A stretch of 64,000 nt of DNA from CAYMOV01 sp964392085 (GTDB taxonomy: Bacteria; Oederibacteriota; Muellerivitia; Muellerivitales; Muellerivitaceae): contig CAYMOV010000006.1 in the NCBI GenBank assembly GCA_964392085.1, forward strand, positions 6,866-70,865, in the 5' to 3' direction. The stretch's first letter is position 1. Each line of letters begins with the position of its first letter. Position numbers and translations under genes: made by a program. The notes beneath the pieces are model-generated. The model was not told where the DNA came from. It ran no database searches and saw only the letters and a list, made by a program, of their open reading frames with translations. Positions 54,903 through 63,717 of this stretch are shown here, piece after piece.

Positions 54903-55382
54903 TTGCAAACCGGTTATATGGAACGGCGCCAATTCGAGCGCCTCATGGCCTCGGTCAAGGTGAGCTACCAGATCGTGGGCAAGGACGAGCTGGTCAAGGT
55001 GCTGACCCAGGCCGCCTACAAGGATTCGACCGTGGCGGACCTGCCGGACCTGGCGCGCCGGTCCACGGTGTTCCACGCCGTCACCCGGGACCTCACGCCG
55101 ACCGGAATGAGCATCGTCACCCAGGAACCCGTGTCGCCCGGCACCGCGGTGACCGTCCAGCTGGTGTTGGCCTCCACCCCGACCCCGGTGACGCTCTTGG
55201 CCGAGGTGACCGAGGTGGGCAAATCCGAGGGGCTCAAGGGGACCAGCTACCGCGCCGCGGTGAAGATCCTCGCCATCAACCGGGAGGACGTCGTCCGCAT
55301 CGAGAAGCACCTGCTGGTGGATAAGCTTAAGAAGGTGCAGGATGAGCGCCGCCCCGCCCCCGCCCCGAGGAAAAAGAGGTAA
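54903..55382 (+). CDS. PilZ-domain protein with DxTxxG variant
   Basis: 159 residues from a TTG (MQTGYMERRQFER). RRQFER matches RxxxR, but the second motif reads TRDLTPTGMSI, with Thr in place of the usual Ser of DxSxxG. A tandem paralogue of the previous gene (same MERRxFER start and VVRIEKxLLxxKL ending). The variant may alter c-di-GMP affinity; this is inference. The basic tail (PAPRKKR) is probably flexible. Confidence 0.84.
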   Translation: MQTGYMERRQFERLMASVKVSYQIVGKDELVKVLTQAAYKDSTVADLPDLARRSTVFHAVTRDLTPTGMSIVTQEPVSPGTAVTVQLVLASTPTPVTLLAEVTEVGKSEGLKGTSYRAAVKILAINREDVVRIEKHLLVDKLKKVQDERRPAPAPRKKR

Positions 55383-55398
55383 CGACGAAAGCTGTTTC

Positions 55399-55516
55399 GC
55401 CACAAAGCTCACTTCCCGTCAGCCTTCGGCTGAGGGCGTAAACGAGGGCACGAAGAGAGGCTTACGGATTGAACCGATTTTAAAATCTTTGTGGTCTTTG
55501 TGAACTTAGTGGTTCA
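55399..55516. repeat. CACAAAG-word inverted-arm element
   Basis: GCCACAAAGCTCAC at the left and CTTTGTGGTCTTTGTGAACTTAGTGG at the right. Inside is a small hairpin (TCAGCC-TTC-GGCTGA). Same family as 57384-57480. Confidence 0.65.
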
Positions 55517-55558
55517 ACCGTGTTTAATTTTTTTAGAGAAACAACGTTTGAGGTTTTG

Positions 55559-56428
55559 ATGCCCCCAAAACCCCTGATCATTACCCAGGAAGAATGCGGC
55601 GACTATGTGGTTCCAGGGCATCCCGAGAATCCACAGCGGGTTTTGGCCTCCCTCAAGCACCTTCGGGGATTCCTGCCCGAGGAGATGTTCCTCAAGCCCT
55701 CCAAGGCGGTGAAGGAGGACATCCTTTCGGTGCACCGCCAAGTCCTCTGGGAGACGGTCCAACGGGAGGAATTTTTGGATCCGGATACCCCGGGGCCCGA
55801 GGGCATTTTCGAGGCGGCGCTCTATTCCGCCGGGGCCGCCATCGACGCGGGCAAGGCCGCCCTGGGGGGGCGGGCCGGCTTTTCCCTCATGCGCCCACCC
55901 GGCCACCACGCCACCCCCGCCTCCGGCATGGGCTTTTGCTACTTCAACTCGATCGCCGTGGCGGCCCAGCACCTCGTGACGTCCTCACGGGCCAACCGAA
56001 TCGCGATCCTCGACCTGGATTGCCACCACGGCAACGGCACCGAGGCCTTTTGCCTGGGCCGCCCCGCCTTCCTTTACGCCTCGCTGCACCAATTCCCCTG
56101 CTACCCGGGCACCGGATCCAAGTCGTCGGATAACTGCCTCAACTGGCCCCTCAAGCCCGGCACGAAGGAGGATCTTTACTTTCCCGCGCTGGACCACGCG
56201 ATGGACCGGATCCGGAAATTCCAGCCCGATTTAGTGGGGATTTCCATGGGTTTTGATACCTATGAACTGGATCCGCTCACCCAATTCGGCTTGAAACGCC
56301 GTGATTTTTTCAAGATCGGAAAGGCCCTGCAGGGATTGAACCTGCCGATCTTCGGCGTTCTCGAGGGCGGTTACCACGACGACCTTCCGCTTCTCCTTGA
56401 GGAATACTTGGCGGGATGGACGACTTAA
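55559..56428 (+). CDS. Histone-deacetylase-family (class II-like) deacetylase
   Basis: About 289 residues from the ATG at 55559, which has GAGG upstream; a GTG at 55520 is in frame but lies in the repeat. Deacetylase motifs in order: SLMRPPGHHA (active-site His pair), GMGFCYFNS, LDLDCHHGNGT (zinc ligands), GFDTYELDPL (Asp ligand) and LEGGY. Bacterial members remove acetyl groups from polyamines, acetoin or proteins; the substrate is unknown. It stands alone between two repeats and the next gene. Confidence 0.92.
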   Translation: MPPKPLIITQEECGDYVVPGHPENPQRVLASLKHLRGFLPEEMFLKPSKAVKEDILSVHRQVLWETVQREEFLDPDTPGPEGIFEAALYSAGAAIDAGKAALGGRAGFSLMRPPGHHATPASGMGFCYFNSIAVAAQHLVTSSRANRIAILDLDCHHGNGTEAFCLGRPAFLYASLHQFPCYPGTGSKSSDNCLNWPLKPGTKEDLYFPALDHAMDRIRKFQPDLVGISMGFDTYELDPLTQFGLKRRDFFKIGKALQGLNLPIFGVLEGGYHDDLPLLLEEYLAGWTT

Positions 56429-56489
56429 AAAGTTTCGATTTTTAATTTTTTTTGGGATTTTCCGAAAAAAATCCGTTTTAATACTATTC

Positions 56490-57353
56490 ATGAGCACCCC
56501 AAACGAGATGATGGCGGTTAAGTCGCCCAAGACGGCCGTTCCGGAAGCGATGGACGACTCGAAGTATTCACGCGGAACCGGCATTTTCTCCATCTATGAC
56601 AAGGTGGACTTCCCGGGGGACGCCCGGAAGCGCAGTTGGGCCCTCCTCGACCTCGGCACCCAGACCCTCCTCGACAACCACTTCATCATCCTGGACTTCA
56701 TCCCCTTTCCCGGCCTGGGCCAGATCGGCGAGAAGGATGTCCTCAAGTTTTCCTGGGTCCTGTCCGAATCGCACCGGGTCATGATCTACGACCCCACCTC
56801 CAAGCGCCTGATCGATGAGCTCTACACCTGCAGTCCCGAGAAGGACGGCAGCATCATGTTTGAACGCACCAATCAGATCCTGGGCATGCCCTCGCGCAGC
56901 ACCCGCCTGAACGAGATCGTCGGCAAGGAAATGGCCCAACAGGAGGAGCCGGAGAGGCTCTTCCGCTCGGTGAAGGACGCCTCCGGCAAGCTCAGCATGA
57001 CCCCCAACGCGAACTATTGCGTGTCCGCGGTGTTCTTCGACGTCCCCGAGCGCAAGCTCGACGAGGACAGCCTGGAAGTGATGCTCACCAAGGCCCTGAA
57101 TAAGGACGACCAGAAGCCCGTGATCGAGGCGGCCTGCCGCTACGACCCGCAGGGCTACACCTATACCCACCAGTCCCCCAAGCACTTCGCGGGGCTCCAC
57201 AGCTACCCCGGCACCCTCAAGTCGGCCCATCTGAGCTTGATTGGGACCGGCGGCGCGGTGTTGGAGGTCCTGGAGGAGATGGAAGACGTCATCTACAAGC
57301 GCCGCAAGAGCGAGCCCACCATCAGCATGAAGATCGTCGCCGAGGACTTTTAG
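56490..57353 (+). CDS. Cytosolic protein of unknown function
   Basis: About 287 residues from the ATG at 56490, just after an AT-rich stretch with a TAATACT -10-like box, so the transcript leader must be very short. Soluble mixed alpha/beta composition: GTGIFSIYDKVDFPGDARKRSWALLD, then a Pro-rich hydrophobic segment and a YPGTLKSAHLSLIG strand. No family recognised. It follows the deacetylase by about 60 bases in the same orientation. Confidence 0.7.
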   Translation: MSTPNEMMAVKSPKTAVPEAMDDSKYSRGTGIFSIYDKVDFPGDARKRSWALLDLGTQTLLDNHFIILDFIPFPGLGQIGEKDVLKFSWVLSESHRVMIYDPTSKRLIDELYTCSPEKDGSIMFERTNQILGMPSRSTRLNEIVGKEMAQQEEPERLFRSVKDASGKLSMTPNANYCVSAVFFDVPERKLDEDSLEVMLTKALNKDDQKPVIEAACRYDPQGYTYTHQSPKHFAGLHSYPGTLKSAHLSLIGTGGAVLEVLEEMEDVIYKRRKSEPTISMKIVAEDF

Positions 57354-57383
57354 TTGTAAAGGCCGGCAATCCCCCGAACTGTT

Positions 57384-57480
57384 TTCACCACAAAGTTCAC
57401 TAAGGCCACAAAGAGAAGCCTGTCATGCTCAAGGCTTTTCATGGCAGAATCTTTGTGAACCTTGTGATCTTAGTGGTTCA
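57384..57480. repeat. CACAAAG-word inverted-arm element
   Basis: TCACCACAAAGTTCAC..GGCCACAAAGA on the left, and TCTTTGTGAACCTTGTGATC..AGTGG on the right are imperfect reverse complements. It fills the gap between two same-strand genes. Confidence 0.7.
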
Positions 57481-57510
57481 AATAGCCTTGGTTGCTTTTG
57501 GGGGAATCGG

Positions 57511-58308
57511 ATGATATCCAAATCACCGAAGCTGATTGCCCTCCTCACCGATTTCGGCTCCCTCGACCCCTATGTGGGCGTGATGAAGGGTGTGATCCTC
57601 GCCCGGGCGCCCCAAACCCGCCTCATCGACCTCACCCATGAGGTCCCGCCGGGGAACCTCACGGCCGCCGCCTACTTGCTCCGTTCCTCCTTCCCTTTTT
57701 TCCCGGTTGGAACGGTTTTCCTCTGCGTGGTGGACCCGGGCGTCGGAAGCGCTCGGAAGCCGATCGCCTTAAAGGCGGGCGGCCACATTTTCGCCGGACC
57801 GGATAACGGGTTGTTTCCCGCGGCGTTGGAAGGGATCCCCCTCGGCCCCGTGGTGGAATTGAGGAATCCCAAGCATCGGTTGAAGGCCGTCAGCTCCACC
57901 TTCCACGGTCGGGATGTTTTCGCGCCCGCCGCCGCGGCCCTCGCCAACGGCGTCGCCCTTTCCAACCTCGGTCCCGCAGTGAGGAAACCGGTCCCGGGGG
58001 CAGTCCCAAAACCCATCCGGACGAAGTCCGGTTGGCGCGGGGAAGTGATCTGGATCGACCGGTTCGGCAACCTCATCACCAACTTGGGCCCCTCCCACGT
58101 GGGGAAGAAGTCGGTGATCCATTTGGGCGTTGGGAAAATCCCGGGGCTCTCCTCCCATTACTTCCAAGCGCCGAAGGGGAAGCCGCTCGCTTTGATGGGC
58201 TCCTCGGGACACCTCGAGGTCTCGATCCATCAAGGAAGGGCCGACCGGGCGTTCCGGGCGACCATCGGCACGAAAGTCCTCTCGGTGCCGATAAACGCTT
58301 TAGGGTGA
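57511..58308 (+). CDS. SAM hydroxide adenosyltransferase (DUF62 / fluorinase family)
   Basis: 265 residues of the PF01887 fold. ALLTDFGSLDPYVG is the N-terminal substrate loop, followed by IDLTHEVPPG, CVVDPGVGSARKPIA, GPDNGLFPAAL, STFHGRDVFAPAAAALA and WIDRFGNLITN. The family cleaves S-adenosylmethionine with water or halide to adenosine or haloadenosine. The residue set looks like the widespread hydroxide type, not the true fluorinase, which needs an extra loop. The physiological role of the family is uncertain. Confidence 0.92.
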   Translation: MISKSPKLIALLTDFGSLDPYVGVMKGVILARAPQTRLIDLTHEVPPGNLTAAAYLLRSSFPFFPVGTVFLCVVDPGVGSARKPIALKAGGHIFAGPDNGLFPAALEGIPLGPVVELRNPKHRLKAVSSTFHGRDVFAPAAAALANGVALSNLGPAVRKPVPGAVPKPIRTKSGWRGEVIWIDRFGNLITNLGPSHVGKKSVIHLGVGKIPGLSSHYFQAPKGKPLALMGSSGHLEVSIHQGRADRAFRATIGTKVLSVPINALG

Positions 58309-58359
58309 ATTCGCTTCCCCAATACCTATAATGACCTCCTGATCCATTTCGGGGGAGCC

Positions 58360-59607
58360 ATGTCGAGTAAGCCGATGGCCAAAACACCTATTTTTGATCC
58401 AAAGAGCTTCCTGATCCTGGGGGCGGTCCTCGCGTTGGCCGTCCAATGGATCGTCCTGAGGTTCACGGGTCACCTCCCCTTACCCTGGGTGCCGATCCTC
58501 CCGGGGGTCGCCATCTTCGCGGCGGCCTACCTGCTCTCCTGGGCGGCCGATGTGTCCCAGGTGGACATCCCACCGGCGCTGGCCCTCGCGCTCCTCGCCC
58601 TGGTGGCGGTGTTGCCCGAGTACGCCGTGGACATCTACTTCGCCTGGACCGCGGGCAAGGACCCCAGTTACATCCCCTTCGCGGCCGCCAATATGACCGG
58701 TTCGAACCGCCTTTTAATCGGCTTGGGTTGGCCTTCCATCGTCTTCGTTTATGGGTGGAAGGCTAAGCGTTCGGGGGTGGTCCTCGATAAGCGTTTAGGC
58801 CTTGAGATCTCCGTCCTGTTGGCCGCCACCCTCTACGCCTTCCTCATCCCCTGGAAGCGTACCCTCTCCCTTTGGGACACCCTGGTGTTCCTCGCGCTCT
58901 TCACGTGGTATTTCACCCGCGTGGTTAAGGGGGAAGTCGAGGAACCGGAGCTGGAGGAGGGCCCGTCCGAGATGATCGCTTCCTGGCCTCCGCTGGCCCG
59001 ACGGTTGACGGCACTGGGGTTGTTCGTCCTGGCGACCTGCGTCATCTACCTCGCCGCGGAGCCCTTCGCCGAAGGGCTGCTCCAGGTGGGCCGGACTTGG
59101 GGCGTGGACCAGTTCATCCTCGTCCAGTGGTTGGCGCCCCTGGCTTCCGAGGCCCCCGAGTTCATCGTGGCCATCCTCTTCGCCCGCCGGGCCCTGGCCA
59201 CGGCCAGCTTCAACACCCTGCTTTCCAGCAAGGTGAACCAATGGACCCTCCTGGTGGGAATGTTGCCCCTCGCCTTCGCCCTGTCGGCCCACAGTTTCGC
59301 CCCCATGCGTCTGGACGGCCAACAAGCCGAGGAGATCTTCCTCACGGCGGCCCAATCGCTCTTCGCGGTGATCCTGCTTTCGGATTTTGAGTTCTCCTTG
59401 AGGGACGGCTTCTGGCTGTTCGCCCTGTTCATCGCCCAAGCCGTTTATCCCTTGGTCGAAAAGACCGTCGGAGTGGATGCGGTCCATGTGCGCTACGGGT
59501 TCGCCTGGGGATATATGGGGCTCTCGTTGATGTTCTTGGCCCTTTCATCCAAGCGAAGGGGCAACCTGGCCCAACTGGGCCGAATCCTGTTCCGTCGAAA
59601 CGACTAA
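58360..59607 (+). CDS. Sodium/calcium exchanger-family antiporter
   Basis: 415 residues with about ten membrane helices. Two alpha-repeats of the CaCA family are visible: ALLALVAVLPEYAVDIYFAW plus AANMTGSNRLLIG (about 78-125), and WLAPLASEAPEFIVAILFARR plus TLLSSKVNQWTLLVG (about 259-305). The Glu residues in LPEYAVD and APEFIVA are the usual ion ligands. An acidic cytosolic loop (EVEEPELEEGPSE) links the halves. Exchanges Ca2+ or another cation for Na+ or H+ at the inner membrane; the ion pair is not readable. Confidence 0.9.
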   Translation: MSSKPMAKTPIFDPKSFLILGAVLALAVQWIVLRFTGHLPLPWVPILPGVAIFAAAYLLSWAADVSQVDIPPALALALLALVAVLPEYAVDIYFAWTAGKDPSYIPFAAANMTGSNRLLIGLGWPSIVFVYGWKAKRSGVVLDKRLGLEISVLLAATLYAFLIPWKRTLSLWDTLVFLALFTWYFTRVVKGEVEEPELEEGPSEMIASWPPLARRLTALGLFVLATCVIYLAAEPFAEGLLQVGRTWGVDQFILVQWLAPLASEAPEFIVAILFARRALATASFNTLLSSKVNQWTLLVGMLPLAFALSAHSFAPMRLDGQQAEEIFLTAAQSLFAVILLSDFEFSLRDGFWLFALFIAQAVYPLVEKTVGVDAVHVRYGFAWGYMGLSLMFLALSSKRRGNLAQLGRILFRRND

Positions 59608-59621
59608 AGAAGGAGCCTGTG

Positions 59622-60596
59622 ATGACCCATGCCATCCTGATCCACGAGACCGGCGGGCCGGAGGTCCTCAAGTGGGAAACCTTCGATCCGGGAAAGCCGG
59701 GGCCGGGCCAGGTCCGCCTACGCCACACCGCGGTGGGGGTAAATTTCCTGGACACCTACCAACGGACCGGGCTCTACCCGCTTCCGCTCCCGGCGGTTTT
59801 GGGCGCCGAGGCCGCCGGGGTCGTGGAGGAAGTTGGGCCCGGGGTGGAGGGATGGAAGCCCGGTGACCGGGCGGCGTACGCGACCGCCGGGCCGGGGAGT
59901 TACAGCGAGGAGCGGGTTTTGGACGCGGGGAAGTTGGTCCCAATCCCCGCTTCCATCACCGACGAGACGGCCGCGGCGAGCCTGCTGAAGGGCATGACGG
60001 CCGAATACCTGATCAGGCGGACCTATCGGGTGATGCCGGGGGAGACCGTGGTGGTCCACTCAGCGGCCGGGGGCGTGGGGCTCTTGGCCTGCCAATGGCT
60101 GAAGGCCCTGGGGGCGACGGTGATCGGGACCGTGGGGTCCGAGGCCAAGGCGGAACTCGCGCGGAAGAACGGCTGCGACCATGTCCTGCTGTACGATCGG
60201 GAAAAGGTTTCGGCCCGGGTGCGGGAAATCACCGGGGGGAAGGGCGTCCCCGTGGTGTATGACTCCGTGGGGAAAAACACCTTCCTCGATTCGTTGGATT
60301 GCCTCGCGCCCCGGGGGATGATGGTCTCCTTCGGCAATTCCTCGGGCAAGCCCGATCCCCTGGACCCCTTGGTTCTCTCGACGAAAGGATCCCTTTTCCT
60401 GACCCGCCCCACCCTGTTCCACTATTGCGCCACTCCGGCGGACCTGCGGGCTTCCGCGGGGGAATTGTTCCGGGTGATCGCCTCCGGCCAGGTGCGGGTC
60501 CATATCGGGCAATCCTGGCCCCTGGCCCTGGCCGCCGAGGCCCACCGAGCCCTGGAGGAGCGCCGGACCATGGGATCCTGCGTTTTGAAACCATGA
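59622..60596 (+). CDS. Zinc-independent quinone oxidoreductase (MDR family)
   Basis: 324 residues from the ATG at 59622 (AAGGAG upstream). GVNFLDTYQRTGLYPLPLPAVLGAEAAGVVEEVG and HSAAGGVGLLACQWLKALG are the signatures of the Qor branch of medium-chain dehydrogenases. The catalytic-zinc Cys/His pattern is missing and NADPH binds at AAGGVG. It reduces quinones with NADPH in the cytosol. A 500-base gap of repeats follows it. Confidence 0.92.
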   Translation: MTHAILIHETGGPEVLKWETFDPGKPGPGQVRLRHTAVGVNFLDTYQRTGLYPLPLPAVLGAEAAGVVEEVGPGVEGWKPGDRAAYATAGPGSYSEERVLDAGKLVPIPASITDETAAASLLKGMTAEYLIRRTYRVMPGETVVVHSAAGGVGLLACQWLKALGATVIGTVGSEAKAELARKNGCDHVLLYDREKVSARVREITGGKGVPVVYDSVGKNTFLDSLDCLAPRGMMVSFGNSSGKPDPLDPLVLSTKGSLFLTRPTLFHYCATPADLRASAGELFRVIASGQVRVHIGQSWPLALAAEAHRALEERRTMGSCVLKP

Positions 60597-60671
60597 ACCC
60601 CATGGGGGGATGGGTACCCATTCCCAGAACCCAACCCATGTCCGCTGTCCATGGGTCAGGGACTAATGGGT

Positions 60672-60730
60672 CACCCTCATGTCAAACCACAGGCTTTGCC
60701 TGCGGTTCAAGATTCTAAAGGATGAGGGTA
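60672..60730. terminator. Composite hairpin downstream of the quinone oxidoreductase
   Basis: The outer stem ACCCTCAT/ATGAGGGT (about 60673-60680 with 60723-60730) encloses an inner hairpin AACCACAGGC-TTT-GCCTGCGGTT (one mismatch, 60685-60707). It could terminate the qor transcript; there is no T-run after it. Confidence 0.45.
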
Positions 60731-60760
60731 GGCGTTCCTTCCAGGCACAACACATTCTTC

Positions 60761-61005
60761 CACCACAGGGACACAGGGACGCAGTTGAAAAAGCCTTATA
60801 ACTTGAAGATTGAGTGAAACGGTGAGGCACAGTTAAGAAACCGGTTCACCCGCAAGCCCGAACCCTGTTTCCCTCCGTTTTGCTCACGTTGTCGGTTTAC
60901 GCGGTATCCCTGTGACTCCGCCCCGCCCGTTTTCCATGATATGGAGGCGGTGCTGTCCCGCGGTCATTGAAGTTTGATGTGAGCGCGGGACGTGTCTCTG
61001 TGGTG
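60761..61005. repeat. CACAGGGAC / CTCTGTGGTG inverted-arm element, wide spacer
   Basis: CACCACAGGGACACAGGGAC at 60761-60780 faces GTGTCTCTGTGGTG at 60992-61005, with about 210 bases between the arms. The word is the one translated inside the AttH-like gene. No gene is supported in 60597-61100. Confidence 0.55.
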
Positions 61006-61100
61006 AAAAGGACTTATCCGTTTGGGTGAGGATTTTCTGGAGAGGGCTTGCCGGGAGGCATATACTATCCAACACGGCAAATTAATCGAAAGCCGTCCCC

Positions 61101-63689
61101 ATGCCTCCATTCACGAGCGGCGCCCTCATTTTCCTGTCCGCCTTCTGCCTTTTCTCGGCGGCGCATCACCTTATCCAATACCGGAATCGCTCCCAAAACA
61201 CGAGCCTCCTGTTCGCCGTCATGGCGGTGCTGGGGTGTTTTTACGCCCTGTCGGTCCTCCGGTCCTACGACGCCGCTACGGTGGAAGTCTACTCCGCCGC
61301 GATCAAGATGGATCTCTGGCTCCTCATCCCTTTCTTCGGGATCTTCCTCTGGTTCACCGCGCTCTATACGGGATACCGTCCTTGGATCCTCCTGAACAGC
61401 CTTTCATTCGTCTGGGTCCTTCTCTGGGTCGTTAACGGCGCCTTGCCCCATGGGCTCTTAGCGTCTGAAATCCAGGGGCTCGCTGATTTTTGGCTTCCCT
61501 GGGGGGACCGGATCCATCTCGGGGAAACGACTCCCTCGGTCTGGACCTACCTTTACTACCTTCAGACTGCCGTGACCCTGGGTTACGCGACTTTCGCGGC
61601 GGTCTGGCAGCACCGGAAGGGTGAACGTCAACCCGCCCGGATCTTCCTCGATTGTTTGGTCCTGGCCTGGATGGCCTTCCTGAACGACCTGTTGATGGAC
61701 CTCCACGTTTATCGCGGGTTCTACCTGGCCGAATGGGCGATTTTGGTCTTCGTTTCGGTCATGAGCCTGGACCTGATCTTCGAGGGCCAACGCCAGGAGG
61801 AATTTTTCGAGGGGTTGGTGGACTCCCTCAACGACGCGATCTTCCTGCACGATCCGGAGTCCGGGGTGGTCCTGCACGTGAACCAAACCGCCTGCCGAAT
61901 GTACGGCATCGCGAAGGAACGCATCGTGGGCCGGACGATAGGGGTTTTGAGCGCGGAGGAGGACGGCGGCGACGAGAAGGCCAGGGGATTGATCCGTTTG
62001 ACCGCCCAAAAAGGGCCGAGGATCTTCGATTGGCTTTCCCGCCGGATGGACGGTTCGCTTTTCTGGAGCGAGGTGTCGCTCCGGGCCGACCTGGTGGCGG
62101 GCCGCAAGCGGGTGATCGCGGTGGTGCGGGACGTGAGCGAGCGGCGCAGGTCCGAGGAGGCTTTGCGCGAAAGCGAACAGCGTTTCCGGAACGTGATTGA
62201 GGCCTCCCCCATGGGGATGCATTTCTTCCGGCTGGAGCCGGGCGACCGACTGGTCTTCGCGGGGGCCAACGCCGCCGCGGACCGGATCCTCGGGGTGAAC
62301 CACGCCGCCCTGGTCGGCAAGCTCCTGGAGGAGGCCTTACCTTCGTTCAAGGGAACGGATGTGCCCTGGCGTTTCCGGTTGGCGGCCCGGGAGGGAGTCC
62401 CCTGGTATTCCGAACAGATGGAATATGAGGACGACCGGATCAAGGGCTTCTATGAGATTTATGCCGTCCAGACCGAACCCTTGGCCATGGTGGCGATTTT
62501 TCTCGACGTCACCCAAAGGCGCAAGGCGGAACAGGACCGCCGCAAGATGGAAGCGCGGATGCGGGAGTCCCAGAGGCTCGAGAGCCTCGGGCTTTTGGCC
62601 GGGGGCATCGCCCACGATTTCAACAACCTGCTCCAAGCCGTTCGGGGCCACACCGAGATCCTGGTCCGTTGCGGGATCCCCACCCCGACCCACCAGGAGG
62701 CCCTGGACGGAATCGACTCCGCGTCCCGCCGGGCCGCCGACCTCTGCCGCCAACTGTTGGCCTACGCCGGAAAGGGGAAGCTGACCCAGGAAATCATCGA
62801 CCTCCGCCAGTCGGTCATGGAAATCGGGAAGGTCCTGGAGGTGGGACTCTCCAAGAAGGCCAAGCTGGAATACCGGTTCGACGACGACTTGCCGGCGGTC
62901 AAGGGCGACGGCACCCAGATCCGGCAGGTGCTCCTGAACCTGATGACCAACGCCTCCGAGGCGCTGGGGGAGGACGCCGGGACCCTGACGGTGTCGGTCC
63001 GGACCCACCAGGTGCAGGAACAGGAGGACGGCCTGGTGCCTGGCCGCTATTTGGCGGTGGAGGTTAAGGACACGGGCTGCGGCATGGACGAGGAGACCCA
63101 GTCGAGGATCTTCGAGCCCTTTTTCACCACGAAATTCACCGGTCGGGGCTTGGGACTGGCCGCGGTGCGCGGCATCGTCCTGGCCCACCTGGGCGCCCTG
63201 CGGGTGAAGAGCGGGAAGGGCGTGGGCACGACCATGACGGTCCTCTTGCCGGCCTCGGAGGTACGGATCCCGGCCGCGGCCCCCCTGGCCAAACCCAAAC
63301 CCGGCTCGGGTGTTTTCCGCGGAAAGGTCCTGCTGGCGGACGACGACGAGGACGTCCGGTTCGTGACCCGACGCATGCTGGAACGCCTGGGGTTCCAGGT
63401 CGCCGAGGCGGTGGACGGCCGGCAGGCGGTCGAACGGGCCAAGGCGCAGGGGGAGCGGTGGGCCGCCATCATCCTCGACCTCACCATGCCGGACCTTGAC
63501 GGGGTGGAGGCCTTCCGGTTGATCCGAAGGGCCATCCCCCAAGTTCCGGTGGTCCTGATCAGCGGTTACAACCCGGAGGATGTGGCGAGTCGGATGGGCG
63601 GACTAAGCGGGTATTCGTTGATCCAGAAGCCCTTTAACCAGGCGGAACTGGAACAGGCGTTGGTGACAGTGGGTTTGTCCAAAAGCTGA
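61101..63689 (+). CDS. Hybrid sensor histidine kinase (membrane, PAS-PAS-HisKA-HATPase-REC)
   Basis: 862 residues. An N-terminal membrane sensor of about seven helices (1-225) is followed by two PAS domains (about 233-350 and 355-475). Next are HisKA with the phospho-acceptor His in GGIAHDFNNLLQAVRGH (about 504), an HATPase with N-box NLMTNASEAL and G-boxes DTGCGMDEE and FTGRGLGLA, and a C-terminal receiver (about 740-862) with LADDDEDVRF and phospho-acceptor Asp near 793 (IILDLTMPDLDG). The HDFNNLL H-box is typical of the group that passes phosphate to a receiver in the same protein. No partner regulator is adjacent. Confidence 0.94.
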   Translation: MPPFTSGALIFLSAFCLFSAAHHLIQYRNRSQNTSLLFAVMAVLGCFYALSVLRSYDAATVEVYSAAIKMDLWLLIPFFGIFLWFTALYTGYRPWILLNSLSFVWVLLWVVNGALPHGLLASEIQGLADFWLPWGDRIHLGETTPSVWTYLYYLQTAVTLGYATFAAVWQHRKGERQPARIFLDCLVLAWMAFLNDLLMDLHVYRGFYLAEWAILVFVSVMSLDLIFEGQRQEEFFEGLVDSLNDAIFLHDPESGVVLHVNQTACRMYGIAKERIVGRTIGVLSAEEDGGDEKARGLIRLTAQKGPRIFDWLSRRMDGSLFWSEVSLRADLVAGRKRVIAVVRDVSERRRSEEALRESEQRFRNVIEASPMGMHFFRLEPGDRLVFAGANAAADRILGVNHAALVGKLLEEALPSFKGTDVPWRFRLAAREGVPWYSEQMEYEDDRIKGFYEIYAVQTEPLAMVAIFLDVTQRRKAEQDRRKMEARMRESQRLESLGLLAGGIAHDFNNLLQAVRGHTEILVRCGIPTPTHQEALDGIDSASRRAADLCRQLLAYAGKGKLTQEIIDLRQSVMEIGKVLEVGLSKKAKLEYRFDDDLPAVKGDGTQIRQVLLNLMTNASEALGEDAGTLTVSVRTHQVQEQEDGLVPGRYLAVEVKDTGCGMDEETQSRIFEPFFTTKFTGRGLGLAAVRGIVLAHLGALRVKSGKGVGTTMTVLLPASEVRIPAAAPLAKPKPGSGVFRGKVLLADDDEDVRFVTRRMLERLGFQVAEAVDGRQAVERAKAQGERWAAIILDLTMPDLDGVEAFRLIRRAIPQVPVVLISGYNPEDVASRMGGLSGYSLIQKPFNQAELEQALVTVGLSKS

Positions 63690-63717
63690 GCCCAAGTTCA
63701 AGGATTAAGAGGACCCC

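Noticed and set aside
57511..58308. A true fluorinase
   Set aside because: The family fold is clear, but the fluorinase-specific insertion loop is not seen; the widespread hydroxide-transferase type is more likely.
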